Assembly (NCBI RefSeq): GCF_004210375.1
Contig: NC_134831.1
Coordinates: forward strand, 46,286,035-46,350,034
Origin: Tachypleus tridentatus
Taxonomy: Eukaryota; Arthropoda; Merostomata; Xiphosura; Limulidae
Direction of reading: 5' to 3'
Length of the DNA stretch: 64,000 nt
In this document: in pieces, positions 46,801 to 57,931 of the stretch
Layout of the letters: each line of letters begins with the position of its first letter
How positions within the stretch are numbered: the first letter of the stretch is position 1
Position numbers and translations under genes: made by a program
Notes under the pieces: generated by a model
Told to the model about the DNA's origin: nothing
Seen by the model: the letters and a program-made list of their open reading frames with translations, nothing else
Databases searched by the model: none

Positions 46801-49800
46801 CTTTAATACGCGAATGCCTTGACGTTTTGCACATGCATGTTAATTCAGTGGATACTGTTTCTCCCTGGATTAAATATATCAGTACAGTTGTTCTGTATTA
46901 ATAGAAACTGACAATACAATATAATAGAAAATAGTAGTACCAAATTTTCGTTTTTTAATTAACTGAATAAGTCATCATTTTACTAAAGTCTATTTTCTTT
47001 AAAAATCAATTCATTTCGTTAATATTAAACCTTTGCTGATCCTCTTTACATCAAAATTTAATCCACCAACGTTTCCATATATTAGTTTAAACACCTATCC
47101 TCACAGCTTCGGTTCACATATGCCAAAACTTCTTCAGAAATACGCAATAACACTAATTATTTTTTTCTAAGAATAGAATCTTACATACTGAAAAAGGAAG
47201 AAGAAAACAGGTACCACTTAATTAATGAAACATATCTGGAACACGGAGAGTGATGGCACTTATAAATAATCCATAAAACTTACTCTCATTTTTAAAAAGT
47301 ATTGCTTGGAATAATGAAGCGTTTAAAAACGTGATTGATATAATGAAAGTTCTTTTACTGCCGCGTTTGGGTTTAATGAGGAGTTACTTATCATACAAAC
47401 AACTCGTGTTTATATATAAACATCATCTAGATTTCTATTCATAATGTAACTAACAGGAAACCGAGCAGAAGTTAAACAGAGGATTTTAGAGCATTAAGAG
47501 GATATATCTCCAGCGATTTAATATATGTGGTTGAAACTGAATAATTTTTATAATTTGGTTGGAATTTAACATACGTCCACTTAGATTTTACTATTCAGAA
47601 TTAAAAGATTCCCATCTCCCTTCATAAAAACTGTCACTAATAAATAAGTCGGACTTCTTCATATCCTATGATGAAGATTTGCTTTGAAATCTAAAGTTCC
47701 TTTAATAAGCTGTTTAATTCAGACGCCTCTAACCTGTTTTGATTCTTGTGGTAATTCTTTATACATGAGTAACCCAATCAGTAGAATGCCACCAGTGATG
47801 CTTGCCATTATCAGAAACAAAGCAGGAACACTTTCTATAATTTCATCGTTGTAAAAATATCTGAAAGAATGTTGAATGTTTACTTGTTAATAAAAAACTA
47901 AAGTGACGTAAGAATTAACTTAATACTACACTGATGAGATTAAACAGCATCACTCCACTTAACACAGATTTATTTGTAAGGTTAGAAACAAGGTTTCGAC
48001 AATACAGATAGTCCAAGGTGTAGCCTTATGTGTAACTACAAAAATGAAATCAACACACAAAACTAATAAGAAAACTCAAGTATAAATTATAGCTACAATA
48101 CCTTATGTTATACAATATTTGTGTCTTTCGAATACCTTGCTCCAGCCTGGTATTTAAAATGTCATTCACCTTGTTTCAACAACTAACATTTAATATTTCT
48201 AAATTTAATGAAGGAACGATCTATGGCATATAACTCTTTGAAGACATTGTAAATATTTTAAGATAAAAGTAATTAATAATGATTTCAAACAATAATATGG
48301 AAGATTTGGTCGATTATATCAGACTAGTTGCCTTACCCGTACCCTAGACGGAAGTTATGTAAGTTGATAAATGAAAGGTTGTCTTAGAACAAGTTAGAAA
48401 AAAGTTGTTACATTTACATATAATTTAAAAGACAAACACCTGCGAATGAAGAAAAATAAAGTTCTACGTTGTAAGAAACAGAGTCGATACGGGATAATTG
48501 TGACTCCGATTGCAAATCTAGATGAACACGCAGTAAAGATTTCACGAAGTTGGTGTTCGCATCTCGCGCATTAATAATTTTTTCAGTGTCATATAAGTAA
48601 AAGTTCCATTATAGCATGATTTTACAATCTTTATAATTTTCTACCGAAATGTTCTAAATATTTAGGACTTCTACAGTGAAAAAAATAATAGTTAAAATAC
48701 AAAGTAGTAAGAATTTTGATTATTTTTTAGGAAAAGTAAGGGCCTGGCATGGCCTGGCGCGTTAAGGCGTGCGCTTTGTAATCTGAGGGTCGCGGGTTCG
48801 CGCCCGAGTCGCGCCAAATATGCTCGCCCTCCCAGCCGTGGGGGCGTTATAATGTCACAGTCAATCCCACTATTCGTTGGTAAAAGAGTAGCCCAAGAGT
48901 TGGCGGTGGGTGGTGATGACTAGCTGCCTTCCCTCTCGTCTTACACTCCTCAATTAGGGACGGCTAGCACAGATAACCCTCGAGTAGCTTTGTGCGAAAT
49001 TCAAAAACAAACAAAAAAAAACAAGGAAAAGTAAATTAACACTCCTACAAAAAGTGGGACCTAATAGGCCCCAGAGCAACTTGAAAGGTTATTAATATTA
49101 AAAGAAATGGCAATTTCATTTAAATACAAATTTATTAGCCTAATATTAATAACCTTTCAAGTTGCTCTGGGGCCTATTAGGCCCCACTTTTCGTAGGAGT
49201 GTTAAGGTACTACAAAACTGAAAGTAGTAGTCTCTGTTTTATCTGTACAAAAGTTTACAGAAATTTGTTACTTACCCATCAGAAGCAGGTTCGAGATTAT
49301 TAGGGTTCACAAAGAATGTCTGAACACAATTCATAAAGAGAGGAGTTACTGCAAACCCTGAAGCAACTAGCCCTGTCACAAAGCCTTTGTTGTTGGGAAA
49401 TAACTGTGAAAAAAAAAAGTTAATTTATTTTGTGGTGATTCTTTTGAAATAATCAAGCTAAATGTGATATGACATTTTAAGTTAAGAAACGTATTGTGTG
49501 AACTATATATATTATCTGGTTACTACCGTGTTTCTCCGATAATAAGACCTACCTATAAAATAAGACCTAGTGTGATTTTTGGGGATAGTTTTAATACAAG
49601 CCCTAACCTTAAAATAAGCCCTAGTTAAGAGTGGCAGGAAGAGGAAAGAAATAAAAAAAATAATTTATTAATTAGTTTAATAGTTAGTTAATTAGTTTGT
49701 TTAAGTATTAATCAGTTAGTTTAATAGTTTAATAATAGTTTATTTTAAATGGTTAGTTTAATAGTTTTACTTTGTAACTTTATTTTTTTAATATATCAAA

Positions 49801-52421
49801 ATAAGAAATCCCCCGAAAATAAGCCCTGGTGTCATATTTTGGAGTGAAAATTAATATAAGCCCTGTCTTATTTTCGGAGAAACACGGTAGTGGGAACGAT
49901 ATGTATTTGCATCACTAGACACATCCATTTCATTATAGATTTACGGGATTATTAAGAAGTGTATAAGAAAACAAAGCGAAACCACGTCTAATCATTAGTG
50001 ATTGTTCCACGTAGACGAGCATACCACTATCGCCACTCCGTTAATCTAACTTGAAATTCAAATTTCACAAACGAAGAGACAGAAAACAAGTACCGAAGTC
50101 AGTAAGTTCCATTGTGAATGAACCAAAATAAAGATAATTCATGAAATATATTCGTGACGTATTTACATAATAATATTTGTTAGAAATCAACTCGTTGTTG
50201 TTGTTGTTTTAAATTAAGCACTAATCTACACAATTGGCTATTTGTGTTCAGCCACCAAAGGGTATCGAAACCTGTTTTTTAGCTTGGAAGTCCGCAGACA
50301 TACTATTTTGCCAGTGAGAGGTAAACATGAAATAGATTCACAACTAATATGTAGAAAAACCAAGTTCGTAACATCACTAGCCAAAATGTCTCTTAAAACA
50401 TGTTGAATTATAACCTTATATTGTTGTTAGTCTATGTACTTGAAGTACAAAATGAAATATATACATAAAAAGTGGAAAAATATTTCTTCATTTATTAATT
50501 TATAAGATTACACAAATACACTTATAAAGATTCACGACATCTCCATCATAGCCTCCTCTCAACAGCATTATTAAAACCTCAATGACCAGACAATATGATA
50601 ATGTATCTAGATAAATGCATTTTGGCTTTTATGACATCTCCTATTTTCAGAAATAAATGGTGACGTGGAGTGACACGTACAAAGTTTAGATTCCAAGCGG
50701 TGTAATTACCCATACCCTTCTCATAACAGTTTGTACAAGTATGATGAATTCAAGAATTAATAAAATTCGAAGACTTAACTTATCGTGTAGGTTAGCTGTG
50801 GACGTTAACATGGATATATAAATGTATATACATATATGAATGTTGTTTTATATCAACAGAAAAAAATAGTTAAATGATATTTTTTAAACAAATGAAAAGT
50901 GAAATTATCTGTTTTTTAAACATTTCTAATTGAGATATTTTCGAAACAGCTGTGCTCACCTCGACAGCAGTAACCACTGGGTGACCAAAACAACATACAA
51001 ACCCCAAAGTATCAATCACTCCATAAGTGATTATGGTTGTTACGAGGCTGTGTTGTATACTCCAGTACGTTCCTGCTATCCCAAAACTAACAGAAAAAAA
51101 ATGTTTTATTTAACTTGAATAAATACGACAGTACGAGAACTACGAAAGTTACACACACATAATATTCACATTAACAAAAAGTATGTATTATATGAAGAGC
51201 TGTCTTTCAGATCTAAAAACAGTATTACCATCTCTCCTATTCCAATTTCTTACATTGTAATATTGCTCTTCCAATAAAGTATCATTATTTTGGATTTCCT
51301 TCTGTTCCTTTATCTATATAGCATATCTTTGTTGTACACTTATAGCGCAATCATTTCGTATCTTCCTACTTTATACCAACATATTTCATAATCATATATC
51401 GCAATGTCATCTTTGTTTTTGTGCTCAAACTTTGAACTCTTGTCAATGGATTTAATAATGGAAAAATCTCTTAAGACATTTAGTAGCGTTACATGAAACA
51501 AACAAAAAAGCGTTTCTGCAGGATTTATTGATCTACTTTGGTAGACAGTCACGTGCTATTTCTGGTGGTCTTCTTGTGGTAAAACTGTTATCACTTCAAT
51601 TTAACAAGTATTTTATTTGTGCTTGCTCTTCAGAGAGTTACAAAGTCCTCACAATACTTTTTACTATGTTGTTAATTTCCATACACTCAATAAATTTCCT
51701 GTATTGCAACGTGTTTTCATCTTCAGAGTTGAAGAAATATTATATTATCATCAATCTACTACATTAGAGTGTTTTGTTATTATGTCGGTTAATTAGTATT
51801 ATTTGACAGATAATGGTAATTTCAATTCATTTAATGATAACAAGTTAATATGTTTCTCAAATAAACGTTTACTATACCCACGCTCATTTTCATGCCTATT
51901 TTCAAATACTTTAATTTCTCAGCATAAAACCCAAACAGCTTTTAGTGTACCCTCTATTTCAGTAAGAAGGTGTCGTTTTCTTTGAATGAAAATTCCAATG
52001 ACGTTTCTAAATTATTACAAAACTTACCGAGTTTTGTTAATTACAACTGTATATGTCATTATATATTATAACTATTGACAAACATGAATTAAACAGACCT
52101 GTTGCCATTGTTTCTATCAGTTATTATTATCATTACATATAAATACAATCATACATCTTACCAAAAAACACAAGAACCAATAATCATGCTCCAGCGACGT
52201 CCAATGAGAGAACCTAGTTTGCCTCCAAAGTAAAACAATGAACATGTAGAGATAAATGCATAGAAAATCCAGCTTGTTTCTTCATATGTTGTGTCCTTCT
52301 TGACTCTTTGTTTTAGGTAAGAAGTTATGTAAGGAGTAATGTTTCCAAATGTTAGTACTGTACCGAGTGCCAGATAAATCAGGAAACATCCAGCAACTGA
52401 CACCAACGGTCGAACTTCCAT
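43813..52421 (-). CDS. MFS transporter, oxalate:formate antiporter/monocarboxylate-like, 9 exons
   Basis: Joined coding exons on the minus strand: 52421-52162, 51086-50960, 49403-49276, 47860-47734, 46864-46565, 46353-46231, 45670-45461, 44308-44209, 43913-43813. All introns are GT-AG and all phases join, giving 1476 nt (491 residues plus TAG). The start is the only ATG of exon 1, MEVRPLVS, just before the first helix. Twelve hydrophobic segments are visible: six in residues 1-210, a polar loop in exon 5 (about 215-285), then six more. The MFS signature GGKLGSLIGRR lies after helix 2, with its second-half counterpart SRVTVGLIQDK after helix 8. The layout is that of a plasma or organelle membrane carrier of small anions. 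Substrate unknown; the OFA-like placement is from overall layout and motifs such as FVNPNN before helix 6. Introns hold a mariner, a SINE and two MITEs. Confidence 0.93.
44526..45429 (-). mobile_element. Mariner transposon, internally deleted
   Basis: A 904-bp element flanked by TA (44524-44525 and 45430-45431). Its ends read AGAGGTCTGTTAAAAAA and, from the other side, CGAGGGTTGTTCAAAAAA, imperfect inverted repeats. It lies in intron 7 of the transporter, 29 bp downstream of the splice donor of exon 7. Unit 1 shows the empty site near 15265-15275. Intact mariners are about 1.3 kb, so roughly 0.4 kb is missing. Confidence 0.93.
44588..45230 (-). pseudogene. Mariner transposase lacking most of the catalytic domain
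   Basis: Starts MNDLKVQRLAVKICVKLEKS with the helix-turn-helix region including FKWHERFMDGR, DERPGRPSTS and RELAEVCGISVGSCYEIL. It then jumps, shortly after MHRVAAKF (reading in a shifted frame), to the C-terminal part LRTREFLAKHSITVLPHPP and FFLFPKLKRPLKERRF. The first two catalytic aspartates of the D,D34D triad lie in the lost part; the third block (SPDLAPCD) can be read only in a shifted frame. It could still encode a DNA-binding fragment but not a transposase. Confidence 0.9.
48741..49018 (+). mobile_element. SINE family 1, youngest copy, with target duplication
   Basis: Best-preserved copy: head GGCCTGGCGCGTTAAGGCGT, B box GGGTTCGCGCCCG, body through GGGGGCGTTATAATGTCACA and TGGCGGTGGGTGGTGATGAC, end TTTGTGCGAAATTC and a CAAACAAAAAA tail. 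AGGAAAAGTAA flanks it at 48729-48739 and about 49024-49034. Unit 1 has no SINE at the matching place (near 17505), so it was inserted after duplication. It lies in intron 3 of the transporter. Confidence 0.93.
49040..49201. mobile_element. TTAA-flanked palindromic MITE, 162 bp
   Basis: TTAA at 49036-49039 and 49202-49205 flank two 61-bp inverted repeats beginning CACTCCTAC that differ at only two positions, around a 40-bp centre. A subterminal GGGGCCTATTAGGCCCC palindrome is visible. TTAA duplication is the hallmark of piggyBac-type transposition. The element has no coding capacity. Unit 1 shows the empty site (AAATTAAG near 17510). Confidence 0.92.
49526..49887. mobile_element. TA-flanked MITE, 362 bp
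   Basis: The ends read CCGTGTTTCTCCGATAATAA and, from the other side, CCGTGTTTCTCCGAAAATAA, flanked by TA (49524-49525, 49888-49889). Further inward, short phrases resembling AAATAAGCCCTAG recur. The centre is an AT-rich run of TTAGTTTAATAG-like repeats. No coding capacity. Unit 1 has the empty site GGTTATTAGTGG near 17843. In intron 2 of the transporter. Similar ends are widespread in animal genomes, but I cannot assign the superfamily with certainty. Confidence 0.88.
50195..50330 (-). mobile_element. SINE family 2, shared with unit 1
   Basis: Minus-strand copy in intron 2 matching 18197-18330: TTTTAAATTAAGCACTAATC, TATTTGTGTTCAGCCACCAA and a GTCCGCAGACATACTATT head. Confidence 0.78.
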
Positions 52422-52621
52422 TTTTCTATTTATTTATACGAATAAAAGAAATACTTTAAAGTTTGAACGAAATTAAGGAAAATATTATCCATAGTTATGC
52501 AATTCTATGATATACAGCACTTACCTAATCACATTATACAACTGCAACTGTAAAAAGTGTACTGAATATTTGGTCTTAATTGTCTTGCCATTACTTAAAT
52601 AAATTCTTCAGTATTATAGAC

Positions 52622-52740
52622 CCTCCAGTGGCACAGTGATATGACTGAAGACTCATAGTTATGGAAACCGGGTTTCAATACCCGCGGTGGGCAGAGCACC
52701 GATAGCATATTGTGTAGCTTTTGGCTTAATTCCAAATAAG
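52622..52740 (+). mobile_element. SINE family 2, shared with unit 1
   Basis: Plus-strand copy just upstream of exon 1 of the transporter, matching 21165-21285: CAGTGGCACAGTGATATGAC, GGGTTTCAATACCCGCGG, GTGGGCAGAGCACCGATAGC. Confidence 0.82.
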
Positions 52741-54410
52741 AATGTATACCACAAATTTTATTCCTGATAGTATGTGTTATTTCTTAATTGCTTATGTTCT
52801 AAAAATACAGCAAATGACCATTATTCTCTTCAAACTTCTGTACTGGATAATGTAAAAACGAGCAAACTTGCACATTTTCATTCACATAAGGTCTGAATAA
52901 AACAACATATGAATTAAGATTTACATGTATTTAAACTAAAGTCATACAAAAACGAACGAAAATGTTCAGAAGTGTGTCGTGTTTTGGAATTTGCGATTGT
53001 AATGCAAATGACTTTTACGTATCAGCCTCCAAATATAGTTTTCAATCATGTTTTCGTTACGCGCTCACAGGTGACAAAAGCAAAGTTTGATGAGAAAAAT
53101 AGGTATTTACCATTTACTTAGGCATAAGCAATTGGGAAATAACACTTTTTACCCAGGAACAACAAAAAGTAAAAATTTTGTTACATAATGTAATCAGTCA
53201 ATCAGTGTTATAAAATTACACACATGAAAGGATTAATAAAAATGACGTCAAAAACGTACTCTGTTTACGCCAAAAACAAATAATATGAAAGGAAATAAAT
53301 TCTTTAAAACTTACTAAAAGTTATTATATTTCCAACATCACTCAGTTTCAATGATATAAAAATCTTCTTCCTTATCGAGTTTAGGTCTTGGTACATTGTA
53401 AACAATGCTAAGTATTCTAAGATAAAATTCTTTATTCTCTTGTTGTATAATAACTGTACTAATAGTATCTCATGATTGTTAAAGGCTGAAGAATTACAGA
53501 CATTATTTCGAATGTTATAAGTTTCAATGTGCCCTATGGAAGCGGAAAATTTTATATAGCGGCGTATTTAGGACCTCATCTGATCCAGAAACAATATCAA
53601 ACGCGAATTCACACATCATTAGTAGATCTATGAATAGTTTTGTTTAGATAAATTGTGTGAAGTTTACCTCATTTGCTTCACATAATTATCTTAGAACTAA
53701 AGTTGAGATCAACGATTGCGTGATCCTAACAATATATCGAATAATAAGGAACGTGCAACACATGATACATCTGGCTTATTTTAGTACGTGTAACTATTTA
53801 GTGAATCAAAGGTTTAGAATAAATAGAAAACCAGAATATATAAAACTGAAATTAGGAAAGTGGTATCTTACAAAAGTAAATCAGAAATATACTAAGTGAT
53901 TGTAAACAGTATATATTTTTTAACTTCGTGTAATTAGTAAAGTAACTACGAAACGAAATTAAAGAGTAAAATTTGTAATGTTTATACTGTAACTGTTCTG
54001 AATTACTTTCCACAACAGGTATAAATATAACAAAAAAAGCTTCTTACAGTGACCAATACTGTTTCTTCCTTTTCTTTAAAAAAATATTTAGGACAAAAAG
54101 TAATAATTATTTTAACCGTCACAGAAAATATGATACATGAAACCTAAGAAACGCTATGATTTCACACAGAGGAAAATAACTTTTAATCAAAACTATTTTT
54201 ATACTTACATGACAACTGTTCTATTTGTGTGCATGCGCATTCATGTTTCAGAACAGATGGCTTGAAGCATTAGTGTAAGTGTAATCTTGTTTATTGTTTT
54301 AAAGTTATGGACACAACAAAGACAGGAATGATGTAGGTATATGTATTAATCTTGTTGGAAAAGTACTTTTCTATCATATACAAAACAATAATTCACATTC
54401 CGTGATGACA
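52741..54410. other. Upstream flank of the transporter; no gene seen
   Basis: Collinear with 21286-23000. No TATA box or upstream exon could be supported. An 80-codon plus-strand frame at 53657-53899 is only partly kept in unit 1 and shows no motif. Confidence 0.5.
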
Positions 54411-54424
54411 AGAAAACCGACGTC

Positions 54425-55600
54425 AAGAGAAAAAGATATATGTAAAACTCCTGGTATGGGTTGAGAAAATTTTATGTAGAGAAGCAAACAACGTTTCGAT
54501 CTTCTTCGGTCATCGACAGGATCATAAATAAAGTAAGAGGTAACTGATCCGAATCTGAACACATGTTTAAGGGGGTTGTAATTTAGTGTAGGAATGTAGA
54601 GGACTTGCTTAGATGTTGGATTATATTCAGTATATAGGTATAAAGGAGTTCCTTTACTTAGGTTTATTTAGGGCTTGAGTTGTTGTAAAATTAAGGCTTT
54701 GTTTATGTTTGTTTCTGTATTTAGTAATTCGGTGTTTTTTATGGTTATATTGTGTTTATTTGATTTGCAGTGTTCGAAAACGCATGAAGGTGACTTTTTG
54801 TGTTCTTTGAATCTGGTTTCCAATTTTCTACTTGTTTCTCCAATATAGAAGTCGAGGCAGTTACCATATTGTATTTTATAAATAATATTGGTGTGGTGTT
54901 TGTCTCTATAGGTTTTACAAAGTATGGACCTTAGTTTTGTGCCTATTTTTTGAATAAATTTGGTATTAACTGGAATGTCATATTTTGTTACTGGTTTCTG
55001 CCAAATATTGGTTACTTTTCTTCTGATATCGGGAATATATGGTATGCAGCAGTATATGGTTTTGTGATTTTTTTTATTATTGGGATATATTTACTTTTGT
55101 TTGTAAATTTTGCTTCTTGTCTAAGTGTGTGCGTGTAATGTTTTTTTACGGTTTGTGGAAGAAACTTATTGATGTTCATAAAGTATTGTTTTATATTGTC
55201 TAATTCATTATTAATTTTATCTGGTGAGCATAGTTTTATGGCTGTGTTTATTTGGTTTCTTAGTATGTCGAGTGTTTGTTTTGTTTCATGTGCTGAGTCC
55301 CAAGAAATGTATAGTCTGGTATGGGTGATTTTTCGGTGAATTCCTGTTTTAAACTGTGTATCGGTTCTTGTAATTTTGAGATAAAGAAATGAAATTTGAT
55401 TACTTTCTTCATGTTCACATAAGAAGTTAATGTTGGAATGAGCAGAGTTAATGTGACTGTAAAAATTAAATGTGTGTTCTGTAAATGTGAATCCCGCAAT
55501 CGTGTCGTCTACATATCTGTACCAGTTTAGTGGTAGATGTAATGCTATTGTTGTTCGCTACTCTATATAGAATTTTCTCAATCCATACCAGCCGTTTTAA
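54425..55600 (-). mobile_element. Penelope-like element with GIY-YIG endonuclease, truncated
   Basis: On the minus strand an RT end (about 55500-55140: HINSAHSNINFLCEHEESNQ, LKITRTDTQFKTGIH) is followed by a linker and the GIY-YIG endonuclease near 54880-54770 (IIYKIQYGNC, LDFYIGETSRKLETRFKEHK). The frame then runs into the terminal region with DPVDDRRRSKRCLLLYIKF. Left (54455-54500) and right (55546-55590) ends are inverted copies of each other (GGTATGGGTTGAGAAAATTT against AATTTTCTCAATCCATACC). The RT catalytic box seen at 1-420 is lost here by truncation, and the linker has stops. Confidence 0.88.
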
Positions 55601-55622
55601 CATTCTGGCCAGCAGTGTATAA
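55600..55622 (+). repeat. Tc1 terminus remnant
   Basis: TCTGGCCAGCAGTGTA is all that remains of a Tc1 right end, directly against the PLE terminus, at the position where unit 0 has its complete Tc1 (577-2164). Confidence 0.6.
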
Positions 55623-55644
55623 ATAATTCAAATAAACTCTATGC

Positions 55645-55905
55645 TGGTCCGTAATGGCCAGGTGGTTGAGACGTTCGACTCCTAATCTGAGGATTGCGGT
55701 TTCGAAACCTTGTCACACCAAACATACTCGGCTTTTCAGCCATGCAGGTATTATAACGTTACGGTCAATCTCACTATTCGTTAGAAAACAGTAGCCTAAC
55801 ATTTGGCGGTGGGTGGTCTGTTTTCCCTCTAGTTTTACACTGTTAATATTAGAGACGGCTAGTACAGAGAGACCTCGCGTAGCTTTGCAAGAAATTCAAA
55901 ACAAA
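55645..55905 (+). mobile_element. SINE family 1, shared with unit 1
   Basis: Complete plus-strand counterpart of 23937-24055: TGGTCCGTAATGGCCAGGTG, a damaged B box, TATTATAACGTTACGGTCAA, TTGGCGGTGGGTGGTC and GCAAGAAATTCAAAACAAAC. Confidence 0.85.
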
Positions 55906-56532
55906 CCAATCTATACATTAAAGTACGCCAGTACTAGTGGTGAGTTTCACTTCACATTTCGATAAATTTTAGGTCTTACTTACGATGGTGGTCAAAACTA
56001 AAAAAAAAACAAGTACAATATCGAGATTAAAAAAACAACGCATATTGAATATAAAGTTTCTTTCAAACTAGCTTTAAATCTACAAGAAATATACGTATAT
56101 ATAATTATTTTATTTTCGAGGTACATACAAAATAAGAACTATGTGACATCATTTGCCTTACTGAAAGATGTTCTTCGACATTTAATGATACGGCTACATG
56201 ACCTTATCTTTATAGCAACACAATTTAATTGATAATTTAACCTAATTTTTTAACCCTTTGTGTTTAGTCTTTCGTTTTATACGTAAAACATTAAATCTAC
56301 GATTTTGATATATCTACTCTTTAGTTTCTTCTTGCAAAGGCAAAAGGTGTTCCTCCAAACAGATTGTCTTCCTTTATTTTATTACAAACCCACATTGGTT
56401 TCTCTCCTATGATCACTGTAGGGAATTGAACCCCTAATTTTAACATTGTAAGTACGCTTTCTTGTTGTTTTTTTAATTATCGACGGCGGGTTACTACCAA
56501 CCCATAACTCATCAGGCAGTTTGTTTCTTTTG
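55906..56532. other. No gene seen; shared with unit 1
   Basis: Collinear with 24030-24596. It contains the unoccupied target site of the unit 1 non-LTR element near 56495-56510. Confidence 0.5.
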
Positions 56533-56735
56533 AATTTCGTGCTAAAGCTGCACGATGGATGTCTGCGCTAGCTTTCCGTAATTAAGCAATGCAACACTAA
56601 AGGGAAGGCAGCTAGTCATCATCACCAACCCCCAACTCTTAGACTAATGTTTTATTAACGAAGAGTGGGATTGACCATGAATTTATTACGCCTGCATGGC
56701 TGAAAGAGCGAACATGTTTGTTGTTACGAGGATTC
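56533..56735 (-). mobile_element. SINE family 1, shared with unit 1
   Basis: Minus-strand copy: GAATTTCGTGCTAAAGCTGC, TTTCCGTAATTAAGCAATG, CACCAACCCCCAACTCTTAG and GCGAACATGTTTG with a degenerate head. Counterpart of 30025-30145. Confidence 0.8.
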
Positions 56736-57016
56736 GACATTGTAAGTGCGTAAACTTGCTGCTTTCTCACTGGTAGAACATCTGCAAACATTTAGTTTCA
56801 AAATCAAGCTTGTTTAACAGTAGAGGTAAAACACTTTTTGTTAAATTTCACGCTACTACTTAAAGATAAACGTAAAACGTAAAACAATTTCATAAACTTG
56901 TTATCAAAAGGCCTGAGAAGACAAAAAATTTCTTTCATATAACGGTTTATATTTGATTATATTGTTCCTATTTAAAGCTGTACCCACCGATTATGATATT
57001 TAACTACTGTCCCGAA

Positions 57017-57425
57017 GGAAATGAAAACGCGTAAGTTGCATTTTCCCTCACTCCACTCACAAAATTAAAGATTGACTGTCACTCTTATTAGACACTAATA
57101 GCTTAAAGTGTAAAATTTGTATTATGTAATCGCATGGATTCGAACATGGTTCACTAATATCGATACACAGCACACTATCAGACGACCACCTGCGTCTTTT
57201 ATTTATTTGTAGTTACAAACAACAAATCTTTTCTCTCTGCTATCATGCTGTTCTGGATGCCAGGACCTGTCATGCCATTACCCCACCGGTCTCCCCTGTT
57301 ATCGTCGATGGCCTATTGCCAAACCTCACGCCTCTTCAAGTAGCCACGTTCATCTACCAAGCCAATCCGAGCGAAATTATGGACGCGTCCAGGATTCGAA
57401 TCCTCCTCCGGTGGCTCGCGCAGGA
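57017..57425. other. GC-rich insertion with tRNA-like motifs at the unit 2/3 junction
   Basis: Absent from the unit 1/2 junction (30405-30440 reads straight through). The right half (57240-57420) is far richer in G and C than the surroundings. On the minus strand a tRNA-like phrase TGGTCGTCTGATAGTGTGCT is followed by GTTCGAATCC (about 57195-57135), and a second GATTCGAATCC lies near 57392-57402. No cloverleaf could be supported. Likely a SINE of another type or a composite. Confidence 0.5.
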
Positions 57426-57931
57426 AATTAAAAAATCAATATGAAATGAACCACACACATGTGAAAAAATGAAATTCGTTGCAGGTATTTCGATTTAACT
57501 CTTTGCATCTCAAAAAGAGATGCAAAGCAATCGAGGGCGCTGAGAAGAGACCTTCTCTTCGTCATACTCGTCATATATAATTTAGCTGGGCCAGTGATTG
57601 ATTATTAATAGCTAAACCGACAAGATTTAAAGTTAACGAGTTTGTAATGCAATCTGGTGGTAAAGGTCTAATGGTGGTTCACGAGAGGTTAAATATTGAC
57701 TCTACATAAAAAAAAAACATACACAAGAGGATTGGAATCTGTAGATCTGAAAACCTCAGAATTTGCTGTCCGGAGAAACGGGAGCACCCCGAAAAATCCA
57801 CTTTTACAATCAGGGCGCCGAGAAGTCTACCCTGCCTGTGCCAGGAAGTTAATGGAAAGAAAATCATGGTTAGAGATAGCTTATAACAAAAAAAAAACAC
57901 TAAAAAAATATACAACTATAAGTATTAAGTG

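Larger units (their letters stand above)
30450..57470. repeat. Segmental duplication unit 2
   Basis: About 27 kb, in the same orientation as unit 1. It carries the intact transporter gene and several insertions private to it: a non-LTR element (31397-35072), a SINE (48741-49018), two MITEs (49040-49201, 49526-49887) and a mariner (44526-45429). Relative to unit 1 it lacks 5380-13735. Its right end abuts unit 3 through a 0.4-kb GC-rich insertion (57017-57425). Confidence 0.85.

Noticed and set aside
48741..48815. tRNA-like head with clear A and B boxes, considered as a functional tRNA gene
   Set aside because: It is the promoter part of SINE family 1, repeated many times in the window with a common body and tail and no clean acceptor stem.
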